64,000 nt of DNA from Bacteroides sp. AN502(2024) (GTDB taxonomy: Bacteria > Bacteroidota > Bacteroidia > Bacteroidales > Bacteroidaceae). A program made the position numbers and the translations under genes. The DNA is taken from positions 3,410,001 to 3,474,000 of the forward strand of contig NZ_JBGFSP010000003.1 in the NCBI RefSeq assembly GCF_041227145.1. Direction: 5' to 3'. Positions 9,442 through 18,584 of this stretch are shown one piece after another (position 1 is the first letter of the stretch; every line of letters starts with the position of its first letter). The notes beneath the pieces are model-generated. The model was not told the DNA's origin. It saw only the letters and a list, made by a program, of their open reading frames with translations, and made no database searches.

Positions 9442-9705
9442 TTATACTATTTTAGTATGTCGTTTTTGTCGAGCGTTTACTAAGTTAATAGTGTCAGCTC
9501 TCTCAATTTTAGCCCCTTTGTAGCTCATAAGTTTAACCCACGTCGGGTTGATATCACTTTGAGTAACCGAACTCACCTCCTTCCCGAAAGAGAGGAAGCC
9601 ATACGGATATACAGATGAAGTTCTATCGAACTGACGTTTCATAGAAAACCAAGTGTTGTAGTCGGGGCTGAAATATGCCCGGTCATAATTTGTCTCAGAA
9701 CTTTT
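9442..9705 (-). pseudogene. Gene fragment with no start codon at its upstream end
   Basis: A minus-strand frame of 87 codons is open from just after a TAA (9708-9706) to a TAA at 9444-9442. It reads like real protein: SPDYNTWFSMKRQFDRTSS, then VYPYGFLSFGKEVSS and INPTWVKLMSYKGAKIERAD. An internal ATG would give only 66 residues. It looks like the truncated C-terminal end of a larger gene. I do not recognise the family. Confidence 0.4.
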
Positions 9706-9773
9706 TTAGAAGGAATCTTAAATTTCTACAGATCCATCTTAAGTTATATTGCTACAAGGTATATATCAAATAA

Positions 9774-9869
9774 GAGGCTGTCTAACAGGTCTCAGTAGTT
9801 AGAAGTCACCCTGCCCAAGCATATTCTGTCAGGTTGAAATCGTTAAAATAGGACTTGTTAGACAGCCTC
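9774..9869. repeat. A-type palindromic repeat
   Basis: A 96-bp copy with arms GAGGCTGTCTAACA / TGTTAGACAGCCTC. Pairing extends outward as ATAA / TTAT. The inner hairpin is decayed (CACCCTGCCC against GTCAGGTTG), while the outer arms are perfect. It lies between the convergent GH89 gene and the gene ending at 9967. Confidence 0.85.
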
Positions 9870-9924
9870 TTATCTTTTTATATGAATCTTGAACGATCTC
9901 TGTTTAAAAAAAGAACGGTATCTT

Positions 9925-9988
9925 ATTTCTCCAACAATCGTTCTTTATTTCTCCCATAATTCTTCTTTATTTCTCCAACAAATTCTTT
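9925..9988. repeat. 22-bp tandem repeat overlapping a stop codon
   Basis: Read on the minus strand, three near-identical units of 20, 22 and 22 bp begin AAAGAA and end GGAGAAAT. The first unit holds the last codons of the acidic gene, and its TAA stop (9969-9967) spans the junction of units one and two. The later units repeat the coding end downstream of the stop. Confidence 0.75.
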
Positions 9989-10413
9989 AAGAAGTCATCC
10001 AACTCCTTATCCAACCCTTTCAACAATTCATCATTCACCAGTATGGTGTCGTCATCGACCAAGAGCAATTCCGCTACGGTTTCTTTCTCTTCATCTACCA
10101 AAACGAAGGAATAGGGTTTCAAAATGGTCACTTTGTCGAAATCTCCGGCATCTTTCATTCTACAAAGAATACTTTGCAGAGAAGGCTCCACGTTTTCCAG
10201 AAAATCATCCTCTTCATACGTTGCCCATTCTTCGACCAGAGTGTTTGCCAACTCTTCATCATCGTCATTATAAATGGTCAGTTGTCCCGATGTCTGATCC
10301 GGTTGTAAATGGATATCGGTTACGACTGTTTGTTCACAGCTACATGCATATTTAGCGACAGCCTTTTGGATCGTCGATTCGATAATGGATAGTGATTGTT
10401 GGCTTAGTTCCAT
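9967..10413 (-). CDS. Conserved acidic Bacteroidales protein of unknown function
   Basis: A 148-residue cytoplasmic protein without a signal peptide or membrane segment. It is very acidic, with runs such as YNDDDEELAN and YEEDDFLENVEP. The end (LLKGLDKELDDFLKNLLEK) looks amphipathic. A CSC pair is near residue 24. I do not recognise a characterised family. It has its own -7 box at 10436-10443, and its 3' end is part of a 22-bp tandem repeat. It may represent a small house-keeping or regulatory protein, but no function is supported. Confidence 0.75.
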   Translation of the reverse strand: MELSQQSLSIIESTIQKAVAKYACSCEQTVVTDIHLQPDQTSGQLTIYNDDDEELANTLVEEWATYEEDDFLENVEPSLQSILCRMKDAGDFDKVTILKPYSFVLVDEEKETVAELLLVDDDTILVNDELLKGLDKELDDFLKNLLEK

Positions 10414-10435
10414 GAGTTCTTTCTTTTTATACGCT

Positions 10436-10443
10436 CAAAGGTA
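10436..10443 (-). promoter_or_regulatory. -7 promoter box for the acidic protein gene
   Basis: Minus-strand TACCTTTG fits TAnnTTTG, 22 bases upstream of the ATG at 10413. Confidence 0.55.
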
Positions 10444-10475
10444 TAAAAAAAAGTAAGATTTGGTACACAAATTCC

Positions 10476-11582
10476 TTAAAAATCATCATTAAATCGGCTC
10501 ATTTGTAATTTTAGCTTAGGTAATTGAGCGTTTCTCTCCTTCAATTCGGTTAAATACAAGGACGTAAGATAGTAATCCGGTCCCGCATCGATGGTGCCCC
10601 GAACACTATCCGTGATACTCTTCTTTTCTATTTTCAGGGCCAGTTGCCGGGCTTTTTCCGCCCATTCTTCCGCTTTAGCCAGGCTACCCTTCATTTCGTG
10701 ATAAACAGCAATGTTGAGAGCGGTCTGCATCTTCTTCTTTTGACTTTTGCTACTTTCGAACGTTTGCTTCCAAAGTTCGTATGCGTTGTCCCATGAATTT
10801 TCACGTACATAGATGGCAGCGTCACGCATGGGAACGGAGCCTCCGGCATACAGATACCGTGTTCCTTTTTTCCAGATGGGGACGAGGTGTTTCACCGGAA
10901 CGGTTCCTGCAAATGCTGCCGCTTCCTCCAACATCTGTTTGTCGGGAATCAGGTGGGTGGCAGCTTCTATGGCGCTACCTCCAAACTCCTCCCAGAAGAT
11001 GCTGTCAGTAGGATGGAGCGTAGTCATCGGCCGGCTACGTTCGGGAAGATACACTCTCACTGTGGGGTATACTTTGACGTCCACCGCTCCTTGAAAACAG
11101 TTGAACTCATTCAAGTAACGCACCGTTTGGGTTGCTTTGAGTTGCAGGTTTTCCAGTGCAATGATAACATCCACTCCCAAATCAGAGGCTAACTGGCTGA
11201 CCTCCTCCTGACTTAGCATACTCTCGCGAGGCAGTTTGTCATTGGCACGTAACGCAGAATCACAGATGACGACCTCATCGAAGTAATTCTGTCGTGCGAT
11301 TTCTTCTGCCAGTGATTCGGTGGCAATCCGGGGGTCACCATTGGCATATATCGTTGCACGACTTACCACCGGTATGTCTTCTTTGATTTTCTCAGTCGCT
11401 GCTATCGGCTTGTTATCCGGTGCGTTGCCTGTGTTATTCACGATAGCTACTTTCCGGAGGTGTGGAGGAAAACTCAAATCCGCAGGTTGCAGATAATCAA
11501 TGGAAATCTGTTCCAGACTCTGACAGCTGCCCAGTGTCAGCAGGAACAGAGCGATGAAAGCCAGTGAATAAGATTTTGCCAT
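10476..11582 (-). CDS. DUF6340-like lipoprotein
   Basis: A 368-residue exported lipoprotein: signal LAFIALFLLTLGSC with the lipid Cys near residue 20. The mature N terminus (YLQPADLSFPPHLRKVAIVNNTG) and the middle part (VSQLASDLGVDVIIALENLQL) match what I know of the DUF6340 family of Bacteroidetes. The C-terminal third (about residues 255-340) is helical and tetratricopeptide-like, with WDNAYELWKQTFE and AKAEEWAEKARQLALK. It probably sits on the periplasmic side of a membrane. Function is unknown. The gene has its own -7 box and lies downstream of secA without sharing its transcript. Confidence 0.75.
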   Translation of the reverse strand: MAKSYSLAFIALFLLTLGSCQSLEQISIDYLQPADLSFPPHLRKVAIVNNTGNAPDNKPIAATEKIKEDIPVVSRATIYANGDPRIATESLAEEIARQNYFDEVVICDSALRANDKLPRESMLSQEEVSQLASDLGVDVIIALENLQLKATQTVRYLNEFNCFQGAVDVKVYPTVRVYLPERSRPMTTLHPTDSIFWEEFGGSAIEAATHLIPDKQMLEEAAAFAGTVPVKHLVPIWKKGTRYLYAGGSVPMRDAAIYVRENSWDNAYELWKQTFESSKSQKKKMQTALNIAVYHEMKGSLAKAEEWAEKARQLALKIEKKSITDSVRGTIDAGPDYYLTSLYLTELKERNAQLPKLKLQMSRFNDDF

Positions 11583-11608
11583 AGATGGGTGCTATTTAGT
11601 AATGTGAA

Positions 11609-11616
11609 CAAAAGTA
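11609..11616 (-). promoter_or_regulatory. -7 promoter box for the DUF6340 gene
   Basis: Minus-strand TACTTTTG fits TAnnTTTG, 26 bases upstream of the ATG at 11582. Confidence 0.55.
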
Positions 11617-11642
11617 CGATTTTGGAGGAATAAAAGAAAGAG

Positions 11643-11806
11643 GAGGCTGTCTAACATGTCCTGTTCTAACGATTTCGAGTGTATCAAAACTCCCTTTTTG
11701 AGGAAATTACCCCTGCTATAGCTATCTGTGGCAGGGGTAAATCTTTATATTTAGGCATTATGACACACCCTCGACTTCTAACTACTGAGACTTGTTAGAC
11801 AGCCTC
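11643..11806. repeat. Nested palindromic repeat: A outer arms around B element
   Basis: A-type arms GAGGCTGTCTAACA / TGTTAGACAGCCTC lie at the ends (inverted orientation relative to the 1752 copy). Where the A inner hairpin should be, a 96-bp B element sits at 11677-11772, with arms GAGTGTATCA / TGACACACCCTC and its own core ACCCCTGC / GCAGGGGT. Flanks are complementary too (AAAAGAAAGAG / CTCTTTCTTTT), so the fold could end transcription. It lies downstream of secA. Confidence 0.88.
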
Positions 11807-11895
11807 TCTTTCTTTTATAAGTGGAACACAGAGAGACTACGCCCTAAAGCATGTCATCCCGTGATTCCCAGCCTTTAATTTATAATCATAATCGA

Positions 11896-14800
11896 TCAAA
11901 GGTTTCTACCGTGACAGTTCTTATACTTCTTGCCACTTCCGCATGGACAAGGATCGTTACGTCCCACAGTCTTCTCTGCACGGATCGGTTCACGCTTCTG
12001 CCGTTCACGGGTATCCTGGCTGGCAGCAGCCTGCTGGTTCGGGTCACTCAAGTCATGCTTGTTTTCGCGATACTTGCTCATATCCTGACGCTGTTCAGGA
12101 GCAGCCTGACGTACGTCCACGCGTCGTGCAGCCTGTTCGTCGGGAGCTTCCTGTACAGGAATCTGTCCGCGCATCAAGATAGATATAGTCTGGTTGTTGA
12201 TCTTGTTCACCATCGCGTCAAACAGAGTCACAGACTCCAGTTTATAAATCAACAGCGGGTCTTTCTGTTCGTAGCTTGCGTTCTGTACGGAATGTTTCAG
12301 TTCGTCCAGTTCGCGGAGATTCTCTTTCCATGCTTCGTCGATGACGTGGAGCAAGATTGACTTCTCGAACGCTTTCACCACCTCTTTAGATTCCGATTCG
12401 TAAGCCGCTTTCAGGTTGCAAGAGATGTTGTACATCCGTTTACCGTCCGTGATAGGAATCAGGATGTTCTCGTACATGTGTCCCTGATTCTCATATACCT
12501 GTTTGATAACCGGGTTGGCGATCTGTGCCAGCCGTTCGGTCTTGCGTTTGAAGTTTTCCATCGCAATGTTGAAAGCCCTCTCGGCCAACTTATCCTTCTT
12601 CTCGTTACGGAATTCCTCTTCGGTGAACGGAGTTTCCATCGCCAATGTCTGGAGTAATTCCATCTGGCACCCTTCGTAATCATTGTTCTCGATCGCGTTG
12701 GCGCAACGGTCCCAAATCATATTCACGATATCCATGCCGATACGTTCACCCATCAAAGCGTGGCGACGTTTGGTGTAGACCACCGTACGCTGCTTGTTCA
12801 TCACGTCGTCATATTCCAACAGACGTTTACGAATACCGAAGTTGTTTTCTTCCACCTTCTTCTGGGCACGTTCGATAGAGTTGGAAATCATCTTGTGCTC
12901 GATCATCTCACCTTCCTGGAAACCTAGCTTGTCCATCACACTGGCAATGCGGTCGGAAGAGAACAGACGCATCAAATCATCTTCCAACGACACGAAGAAT
13001 ACCGAAGAACCCGGGTCACCCTGACGTCCGGCACGACCACGCAGCTGTCGGTCTACACGACGCGATTCGTGTCGTTCCGTACCGATGATTGCCAAACCGC
13101 CCGCCGCTTTTACTTCCGGACTTAGCTTGATGTCGGTACCACGACCCGCCATGTTGGTAGCAATGGTCACTGTTCCTCTCAAACCGGCAGTAGCAACGAT
13201 GTCTGCCTCTTTCTGGTGCAACTTCGCGTTCAATACTTTATGTTCGATCTTGCGCATGGTAAGCATTTTGCTCAACATCTCGGAGATCTCTACCGAGGTA
13301 GTACCCACCAGTACCGGGCGTCCTGCCTGCACCAATTTCTCGATTTCCTCGATGACAGCTTTATACTTTTCGCGTTTCGTTTTGTAAACGCGGTCGTTCA
13401 TATCCTTTCTGGCAATCGGACGGTTGGTCGGGATAACGACTACATCCAATTTATAGATATCCCAAAGCTCGCCGGCTTCCGTTTCAGCCGTACCGGTCAT
13501 ACCAGACAGTTTGTGATACATACGGAAGTAGTTCTGCAAAGTAATCGTGGCGAAAGTCTGTGTAGCAGCTTCCACCTTCACCCGTTCCTTGGCTTCGATG
13601 GCCTGGTGCAATCCGTCAGAGTAGCGGCGCCCCTCCATGATACGTCCGGTCTGCTCGTCTACGATCTTCACCTGTCCGTCGATCACCACATATTCATCAT
13701 CTTTCTCGAACATCGTGTAAGCCTTCAACAGCTGGTTGATGGTGTGTACACGTTCCGATTTGATGGCATAGTTTGTCAGAAGCTCATCTTTCTTTTCGAG
13801 CAGTTGTTCGTTACTCAGGTGCTGGTTCTCCAGCTCCGACAGTTGTCCGGCGATGTCGGGAAGAACGAACAAGGTCGGGTCTTCGGAGTTACCGGTAATC
13901 AGGTCCACCCCCTTATCCGTCAGGTCTACACTGTTCAGTTTCTCATCGATCACGAAATACAGCGGATCCGTCACCTCATGCATACGCTTGTTGTTCTGTT
14001 CCATGTAGATCTCTTCCGTTTTGAGCATACCGGCTTTGATGCCCTGCTCACTCAGGAACTTGATCAATGCCTTGTTCTTCGGCAATGCCTTGTGGCTGCG
14101 GTATAAGGCGAGGAATCCGTCTTCCACCTCTTTCTTATCGTTGGATGCGATCAGTTTCTTGGCTTCGGAGAGGTATTTGGTAGCCAATACCTTCTGTGCT
14201 TCCACCAAGCGTTCCACCAACGGTCGGAGTTGTTCGAACAACTGGTCGTCACCTTTCGGTACGGGACCGGAGATAATCAACGGCGTACGAGCATCGTCAA
14301 TCAATACCGAGTCGACCTCATCGACGATGGCATAGTTGTGCTGCCGTTGCACAAGATCTTTCGGGCTGATAGCCATATTGTCACGCAGGTAGTCAAAGCC
14401 GAATTCATTGTTCGTACCGAACGTGATGTCTGCCAGATACGCCTGGCGTCGTGCGTCGGAGTTCGGCTGATGGCGGTCGATACAATCCACGCTCAGACCG
14501 TGGAACATATACAGAGGTCCCATCCATTCGGCATCACGTTTGGCGAGGTAATCATTCACGGTCACTACATGCACACCGTTTCCGGTCAGCGCGTTAAGGA
14601 ATACCGGGAGGGTAGCCACCAATGTTTTACCTTCACCGGTTGCCATTTCCGCAATCTTACCTTTGTGCAGAACGACACCGCCGAAGAGCTGTACGTCGTA
14701 GTGAACCATGTTCCATACCGTATCATTACCACCGGCTATCCAGTGATTCCGATAGATAGCCTTGTCCCCTTCGATGCGTACAAAGTCTTTCGTAGCAGCC

Positions 14801-15213
14801 AGTTGGCGGTCGAAATCCGTAGCGGTAACCACGATCTCCTCATTTTCCGTGAACCGTTTGGCCGTAGCCTTTACGATAGAGAAAGCAACAGGCAGTACTT
14901 CATCCAGTGCTTTCTCATATTTCTCCAGAATCTCCTTTTCTATCTTGTCTATTTGTGCGAAGACCTCTTCACGGTCCTCCAATTCCAGTGTTTCGATACT
15001 GGCCTTCAACTCCTCCACTTTCGCGCGTTCGGCAGCGGCCGACTCATGGATATGTTTTTTGAGTTCTTCCGTTTTGGCACGGAGGGCATCGTTGTCCAGT
15101 CTCTCAATCTCCGGGTACGCAGCTTTGATCTTTTCCACCCAGGGCTTGATTTCTTTCATGTCTCGTGTGGATTTGTTTCCGAAAATCGAGCTTAAAAATT
15201 CATTAAATCCCAT
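11896..15213 (-). CDS. secA: Preprotein translocase ATPase SecA
   Basis: An 1105-residue SecA, the motor that drives unfolded preproteins through SecYEG. Walker A is [14 protein letters not shown] (about residues 190-203), and the DEAD-type box is [20 protein letters not shown]. The second motor domain shows [10 protein letters not shown] and [23 protein letters not shown]. The C terminus has the zinc-binding SEC-C tail [14 protein letters not shown] after a low-complexity linker. The length, above the 900 of E. coli, is usual for Bacteroidota, where an insertion is found in the nucleotide-binding half. Start [18 protein letters not shown] is standard. The matching secG is at 34884. Confidence 0.98.
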   Translation of the reverse strand: MGFNEFLSSIFGNKSTRDMKEIKPWVEKIKAAYPEIERLDNDALRAKTEELKKHIHESAAAERAKVEELKASIETLELEDREEVFAQIDKIEKEILEKYEKALDEVLPVAFSIVKATAKRFTENEEIVVTATDFDRQLAATKDFVRIEGDKAIYRNHWIAGGNDTVWNMVHYDVQLFGGVVLHKGKIAEMATGEGKTLVATLPVFLNALTGNGVHVVTVNDYLAKRDAEWMGPLYMFHGLSVDCIDRHQPNSDARRQAYLADITFGTNNEFGFDYLRDNMAISPKDLVQRQHNYAIVDEVDSVLIDDARTPLIISGPVPKGDDQLFEQLRPLVERLVEAQKVLATKYLSEAKKLIASNDKKEVEDGFLALYRSHKALPKNKALIKFLSEQGIKAGMLKTEEIYMEQNNKRMHEVTDPLYFVIDEKLNSVDLTDKGVDLITGNSEDPTLFVLPDIAGQLSELENQHLSNEQLLEKKDELLTNYAIKSERVHTINQLLKAYTMFEKDDEYVVIDGQVKIVDEQTGRIMEGRRYSDGLHQAIEAKERVKVEAATQTFATITLQNYFRMYHKLSGMTGTAETEAGELWDIYKLDVVVIPTNRPIARKDMNDRVYKTKREKYKAVIEEIEKLVQAGRPVLVGTTSVEISEMLSKMLTMRKIEHKVLNAKLHQKEADIVATAGLRGTVTIATNMAGRGTDIKLSPEVKAAGGLAIIGTERHESRRVDRQLRGRAGRQGDPGSSVFFVSLEDDLMRLFSSDRIASVMDKLGFQEGEMIEHKMISNSIERAQKKVEENNFGIRKRLLEYDDVMNKQRTVVYTKRRHALMGERIGMDIVNMIWDRCANAIENNDYEGCQMELLQTLAMETPFTEEEFRNEKKDKLAERAFNIAMENFKRKTERLAQIANPVIKQVYENQGHMYENILIPITDGKRMYNISCNLKAAYESESKEVVKAFEKSILLHVIDEAWKENLRELDELKHSVQNASYEQKDPLLIYKLESVTLFDAMVNKINNQTISILMRGQIPVQEAPDEQAARRVDVRQAAPEQRQDMSKYRENKHDLSDPNQQAAASQDTRERQKREPIRAEKTVGRNDPCPCGSGKKYKNCHGRNL

Positions 15214-15245
15214 ATATTATTCAATTTATTATTTATATCAATTTC

Positions 15246-15320
15246 AACGCGGATGAACGCCGGTTTACGCAGAATAAGGGAGAGGTTAAATCGGATTTTT
15301 AATCCCTGTTAATCCGCGTT
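15246..15320 (-). terminator. Hairpin terminator of the GCGGATT type
   Basis: Arms AACGCGGATGAAC (15246-15258) and GTTAATCCGCGTT (15308-15320) pair with one mismatch around a 49-base loop. The hairpin follows the minus-strand gene ending at 15409 and precedes secA. A close relative with the same GCGGATTA core follows secG at 35371. Confidence 0.6.
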
Positions 15321-15408
15321 GGAGGATCTTCCTATCAAGAAACCTCCGCAAAGTTACATTAAAATGCTGATTTATTTATGCTTTGCCCCTGTTTTTGTGA
15401 GTAATTTC

Positions 15409-16983
15409 TTACCGTAGGCCGGTCATAGGAGCAGAAGTGCAGGCGTTGGGAGCCCGGATACGCATAAAATGTGCCAGTGTAGGCGCGATATGATCAATGG
15501 TGACAGGCGTCCGGATGATGTCCGGCTTCACGGAATATCCCATGAAAATCAGCGGTGAAGGGACATAGGAATGACGTACCACTTTGTTCTTACCGCCATT
15601 CTCGTCGACGATGGTCCATCCGGGGAGAACGTCGATAACGAGGTCACCCGAACGTTTGCGATGATAGCCGTTACGTATTTTGTAGATTTCCGGGGTCCAT
15701 GATCCCAGTAGCAGGCGGTTGGCCGAATAGGCTTCGTTCACCCCGCTGAACTGCATCAGGAACTCTGCCGCCTTCTGTTGTATCTCCGCCAGATTCAGTT
15801 CCTTCTTCTCCAGTAACTTATGGTTCAGGTAAATCTGCCGGTTGTGATGTGCTTCCACATACTTCCCTTCGCCATACGTAGCCATCAGGTACATGTTCAG
15901 CAAGGCGGCGCAACGGTTGAGGTGGAATTCCCCCCCCGGAATCTTGTATACCCCCGAATCGGGTGATTCGCTGTCGGTATATCCGGTGGAAGTGATGAAA
16001 ATAAGTACATGCTGCAAGCCCACTTTCTTATCGAGCACTTCGAGCAGGTCGGCGATGCTACGGTCGAGACGCACGTAGGTGTCTTGTATCTCCATGGCAC
16101 ATTCCTGTACGGATTTGTGCATATAGTTGCCGGCATAATAAGTGAGTGCCAATAAGTCAGTAATGTCGTCCGCGCCGATCGAACTTTTGTTCAACGCCTC
16201 TTCGGCCAGCGCGTTCACTTCATCATTCACAAAAGGGCTGGCGATGAAGTGGCGGTACTTATTATTGCGGTCGTCATCAAACTTATATTTGAAGATCATA
16301 TCCCGCCAATCTGGCAGGAAAGTATACATACTCCGAGGAAATACCGGTTCCCATGTCATACCGGCGATACGGAAATCAACCGCCTGCCGGTCGTTATATT
16401 GGCTTGCCCACCACGGAAACTCCCCGTAATAGGTGGTTCCGCTCCATTTCCCGGTGTTGGGATTGAGCCAGAAAGCAGCGTTTCCGGCATGTCCGGCCGC
16501 GAAAAGTGCGGCATCGCAATCAGGTGCGATGGCATATACGAGCCCTTTGCCTTGGGTCGCTATTTTAAGCTCGTCGGCAATGGTTGAAGTCAGTAGTCGG
16601 GTGGGGGCGGCAGTCCGGTCGGTGTAATACCCCATGAATGTCATGTCGTCCGTGCTGTTGACGGGGCGGAGCGTAGAGACGTCCATCCAGCGTTGGGAAA
16701 TAATTCCGTTCACGGAAGGCGTCGTGCCGCTGTAAATAGCCGCAATGGCAGAGGCTCGGTCCACCCCGCTGAAGGTATATTCGGCATTATGGAACACCCT
16801 TCCCTCTTTCCAAAGACGTTTGAATCCTTTCTCGCCATACAGTGACGAAAACGCTTCCAGATAGTCCGTACGCAATTGGTCGATGGTCAGCCCCACCACC
16901 AATTTAGGGGCGGCAGGCAGCGACTGGGCTTGTAGCCCGGTGAAAGTCAGTACGGTGATGAGGGAAGTAAGTAGTCCTTTCAT
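15409..16983 (-). CDS. PafA-like alkaline phosphatase superfamily protein, probably inactive
   Basis: A 524-residue exported protein (signal peptide to about QAQ20) of the type I phosphodiesterase / PafA fold. The family features LVVGLTIDQLRTDYLEAF (Asp35), AAIYSGTTPSVNGI and DAALFAAGHAGNAAFWL are present. The residues that hold the second metal and the nucleophile are not. The nucleophile stretch reads FSGVDRASAI without Thr; the usual STDYxGH reads LTYYAGN (280-286); the usual SDHG reads TSTGY (331-335). Only the first Asp ligand is clearly kept. I infer a pseudo-phosphatase with a binding or structural role. It starts inside the stop of the DUF4105 gene (TAATG), so the two are translationally coupled. 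Confidence 0.82.
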   Translation of the reverse strand: MKGLLTSLITVLTFTGLQAQSLPAAPKLVVGLTIDQLRTDYLEAFSSLYGEKGFKRLWKEGRVFHNAEYTFSGVDRASAIAAIYSGTTPSVNGIISQRWMDVSTLRPVNSTDDMTFMGYYTDRTAAPTRLLTSTIADELKIATQGKGLVYAIAPDCDAALFAAGHAGNAAFWLNPNTGKWSGTTYYGEFPWWASQYNDRQAVDFRIAGMTWEPVFPRSMYTFLPDWRDMIFKYKFDDDRNNKYRHFIASPFVNDEVNALAEEALNKSSIGADDITDLLALTYYAGNYMHKSVQECAMEIQDTYVRLDRSIADLLEVLDKKVGLQHVLIFITSTGYTDSESPDSGVYKIPGGEFHLNRCAALLNMYLMATYGEGKYVEAHHNRQIYLNHKLLEKKELNLAEIQQKAAEFLMQFSGVNEAYSANRLLLGSWTPEIYKIRNGYHRKRSGDLVIDVLPGWTIVDENGGKNKVVRHSYVPSPLIFMGYSVKPDIIRTPVTIDHIAPTLAHFMRIRAPNACTSAPMTGLR

Positions 16984-18170
16984 TATCTCTTTTTAGATGT
17001 CACAATCAAATGGCTTGCTGAACGTACCAGCAAAACGAGTGCCAAAGGTACAACAGCAAAGTCGATTTCTTGCGGAATGGCGCGTAAAAGCAATATAAAA
17101 AGTGTTAAAACGACTAAGTTCAGGGTCAGATACCAACATCTCTTCCCTTTTCGGACACAATAGACCACATACGGAAGGAACAGAAGTTGTCCCGGATGGA
17201 ACACCCATAACAGGTAATTGGGACTGACTGCCGGGTGTTGGGAGAAGAGGGCGAGGAAGGCGAGGACGCATCCCACGATGCCCGCCATGCCAAAAAGAAA
17301 GAGGTCGACCCCCCATAATCCGGTTCTCCGGCGGATGCCGTAAATCGTGGCGGCGGCTGTCAGTATAAATAAGAGTAACGAGCATTGGAGCGGAGTAGGC
17401 ATCCAGCTGCTTTCATCCGGTGCGGGAGTGGCATCGACTACCAGCTCTTTGGATGCTACGAGCCGGCGAATATAGTTCTTTCCGGAAATATATATGCCGT
17501 TGAAAATATTCATCAGGTAGAAAGGGGCAAACATCGTTTGCTGTTGTGTGATGGGTTGGTCGGCTTCGCTTCCGATGCAGAGATCGATGCCGAAACGTGC
17601 CCATGGATGCCCTTTGCAATATTCATGTACGATGCTGCGGAAGGTACAGGAACTATCTAGCGGAGCGATGGGGTAAACCACCTTTTCTGTAATGCTTTCC
17701 AGTATCTTGTCCCGGGGGCGGGTGGCACAATTGTCGTGAAAGAAATTATAATGGTATACCCGGTTCTCCGGGCGATAATTCTCTTGTAATGAACGGACTA
17801 GTTTTCTCCCTTCATCACGGGTCAGATAGAGTGTCTGTTGCCATACACTGCGTCCGAGAAATGCGTATTCAGCTGCGAAACGCTCGTAATCGGTTACTCC
17901 CAGTTGGTAGTCCGTTTTTCCGAGCGCGAAGCGGAGGATGAAGTGTGGCGTGTTGAAACTGAACAATCCGTAATTGAATACAAGGTCAGTTCCTTGTGAA
18001 AAGTTCTCATAACGGATGGCCGTGTGTCCGAACAGGGAATAGATTTCCTCTCCGGGGGCACAAGTCAGCAGACTCAGACGGATGGAGTCGTTGTCGTTGG
18101 CAGATGCTTGTCCGGTGGGCAGAAGCAACAGGAACAAGGAGAGGATGATGTATGAGTAAAATCGTTTCAT
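16983..18170 (-). CDS. DUF4105 (Lnb N-terminal domain) membrane protein
   Basis: A 395-residue protein with a signal peptide (YIILSLFLLLLPTGQASA). The periplasmic N-terminal domain (about residues 30-220) contains LLTCAPGEEIYSLFGHTAIR and VYHYNFFHDNCATRPRD, the His and Cys motifs of the DUF4105 / Lnb N-terminal family, which resembles permuted papain-like folds. The C-terminal 140 residues form about five membrane helices (LLLFILTAAATIYGI, LFLFGMAGIVGCVLAFLALF, LLFLPYVVYCV, LNLVVLTLFILLL, VVPLALVLLV). It may be a membrane-anchored thiol hydrolase. It is coupled to the PafA-like gene by a one-base overlap, which suggests they work together. Confidence 0.85.
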   Translation of the reverse strand: MKRFYSYIILSLFLLLLPTGQASANDNDSIRLSLLTCAPGEEIYSLFGHTAIRYENFSQGTDLVFNYGLFSFNTPHFILRFALGKTDYQLGVTDYERFAAEYAFLGRSVWQQTLYLTRDEGRKLVRSLQENYRPENRVYHYNFFHDNCATRPRDKILESITEKVVYPIAPLDSSCTFRSIVHEYCKGHPWARFGIDLCIGSEADQPITQQQTMFAPFYLMNIFNGIYISGKNYIRRLVASKELVVDATPAPDESSWMPTPLQCSLLLFILTAAATIYGIRRRTGLWGVDLFLFGMAGIVGCVLAFLALFSQHPAVSPNYLLWVFHPGQLLFLPYVVYCVRKGKRCWYLTLNLVVLTLFILLLRAIPQEIDFAVVPLALVLLVRSASHLIVTSKKR

Positions 18171-18195
18171 TAGCTGGATCGTTTTATTTCAGTGG

Positions 18196-18203
18196 CAAAT
18201 ATA
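18196..18203 (-). promoter_or_regulatory. -7 promoter box for the DUF4105/PafA-like pair
   Basis: Minus-strand TATATTTG fits TAnnTTTG, 25 bases before the ATG at 18170. Confidence 0.55.
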
Positions 18204-18250
18204 CGAAAAAAATAGTTGGATTCGAAAATCCGGAGGCTTTATTTTATCAG

Positions 18251-18338
18251 AATAGAGCCTCTAATTGACTGAAACAGAGCCTCTGTTTAGGGTAAATAGA
18301 GGCTCTGTTCGGGTGAAATGGAGGCTCTGTTTGAGTGT
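18251..18338. repeat. 22-bp tandem array, four units
   Basis: Four 22-bp units of the AGAG-S-CTCT class. The second contains the full palindrome AAACAGAG-C-CTCTGTTT. Units occur in both central-base forms (AGAGCCTCT and AGAGGCTCT), that is, both orientations of the core. The array lies upstream of the DUF4105 promoter, on the border of the AT-rich island. Confidence 0.8.
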
Positions 18339-18359
18339 AAAATCCTTACAAAAAAGCGA

Positions 18360-18454
18360 GCCACCAAACGAGCCACCCCTAAAGTCGTTCTAACTGTTTG
18401 TCAACCAATCGTTTGCAACGGTCGGAAGAAAGTGGAAAAAGCCACCAAACGAGC
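18360..18454. repeat. 14-bp direct repeat at the edge of the AT-rich island
   Basis: GCCACCAAACGAGC occurs at 18360-18373 and again at 18441-18454. The segment between is GC-richer than the following 2.8 kb. A minus-strand frame through it ends DRCKRLVDKQLERL-stop and may be the tail of a lost gene. It might mark an old integration junction, but that is speculation. Confidence 0.4.
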
Positions 18455-18584
18455 ATATATAAATACTAAAGTATAATAAATATATAAATATAGTTCGATC
18501 GACACACTTTTTCGGTGGTTGGCGGACGGGAAAATACCCTAAAAGAAATTCTTAGGGAAATGAGCAAACCCGATTTCAAAAAAA

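Noticed and set aside
11851..15256. Several long plus-strand frames opposite secA (up to 321 codons)
   Set aside because: They are shadows of the secA reading frame, with no family features, promoter or start context.
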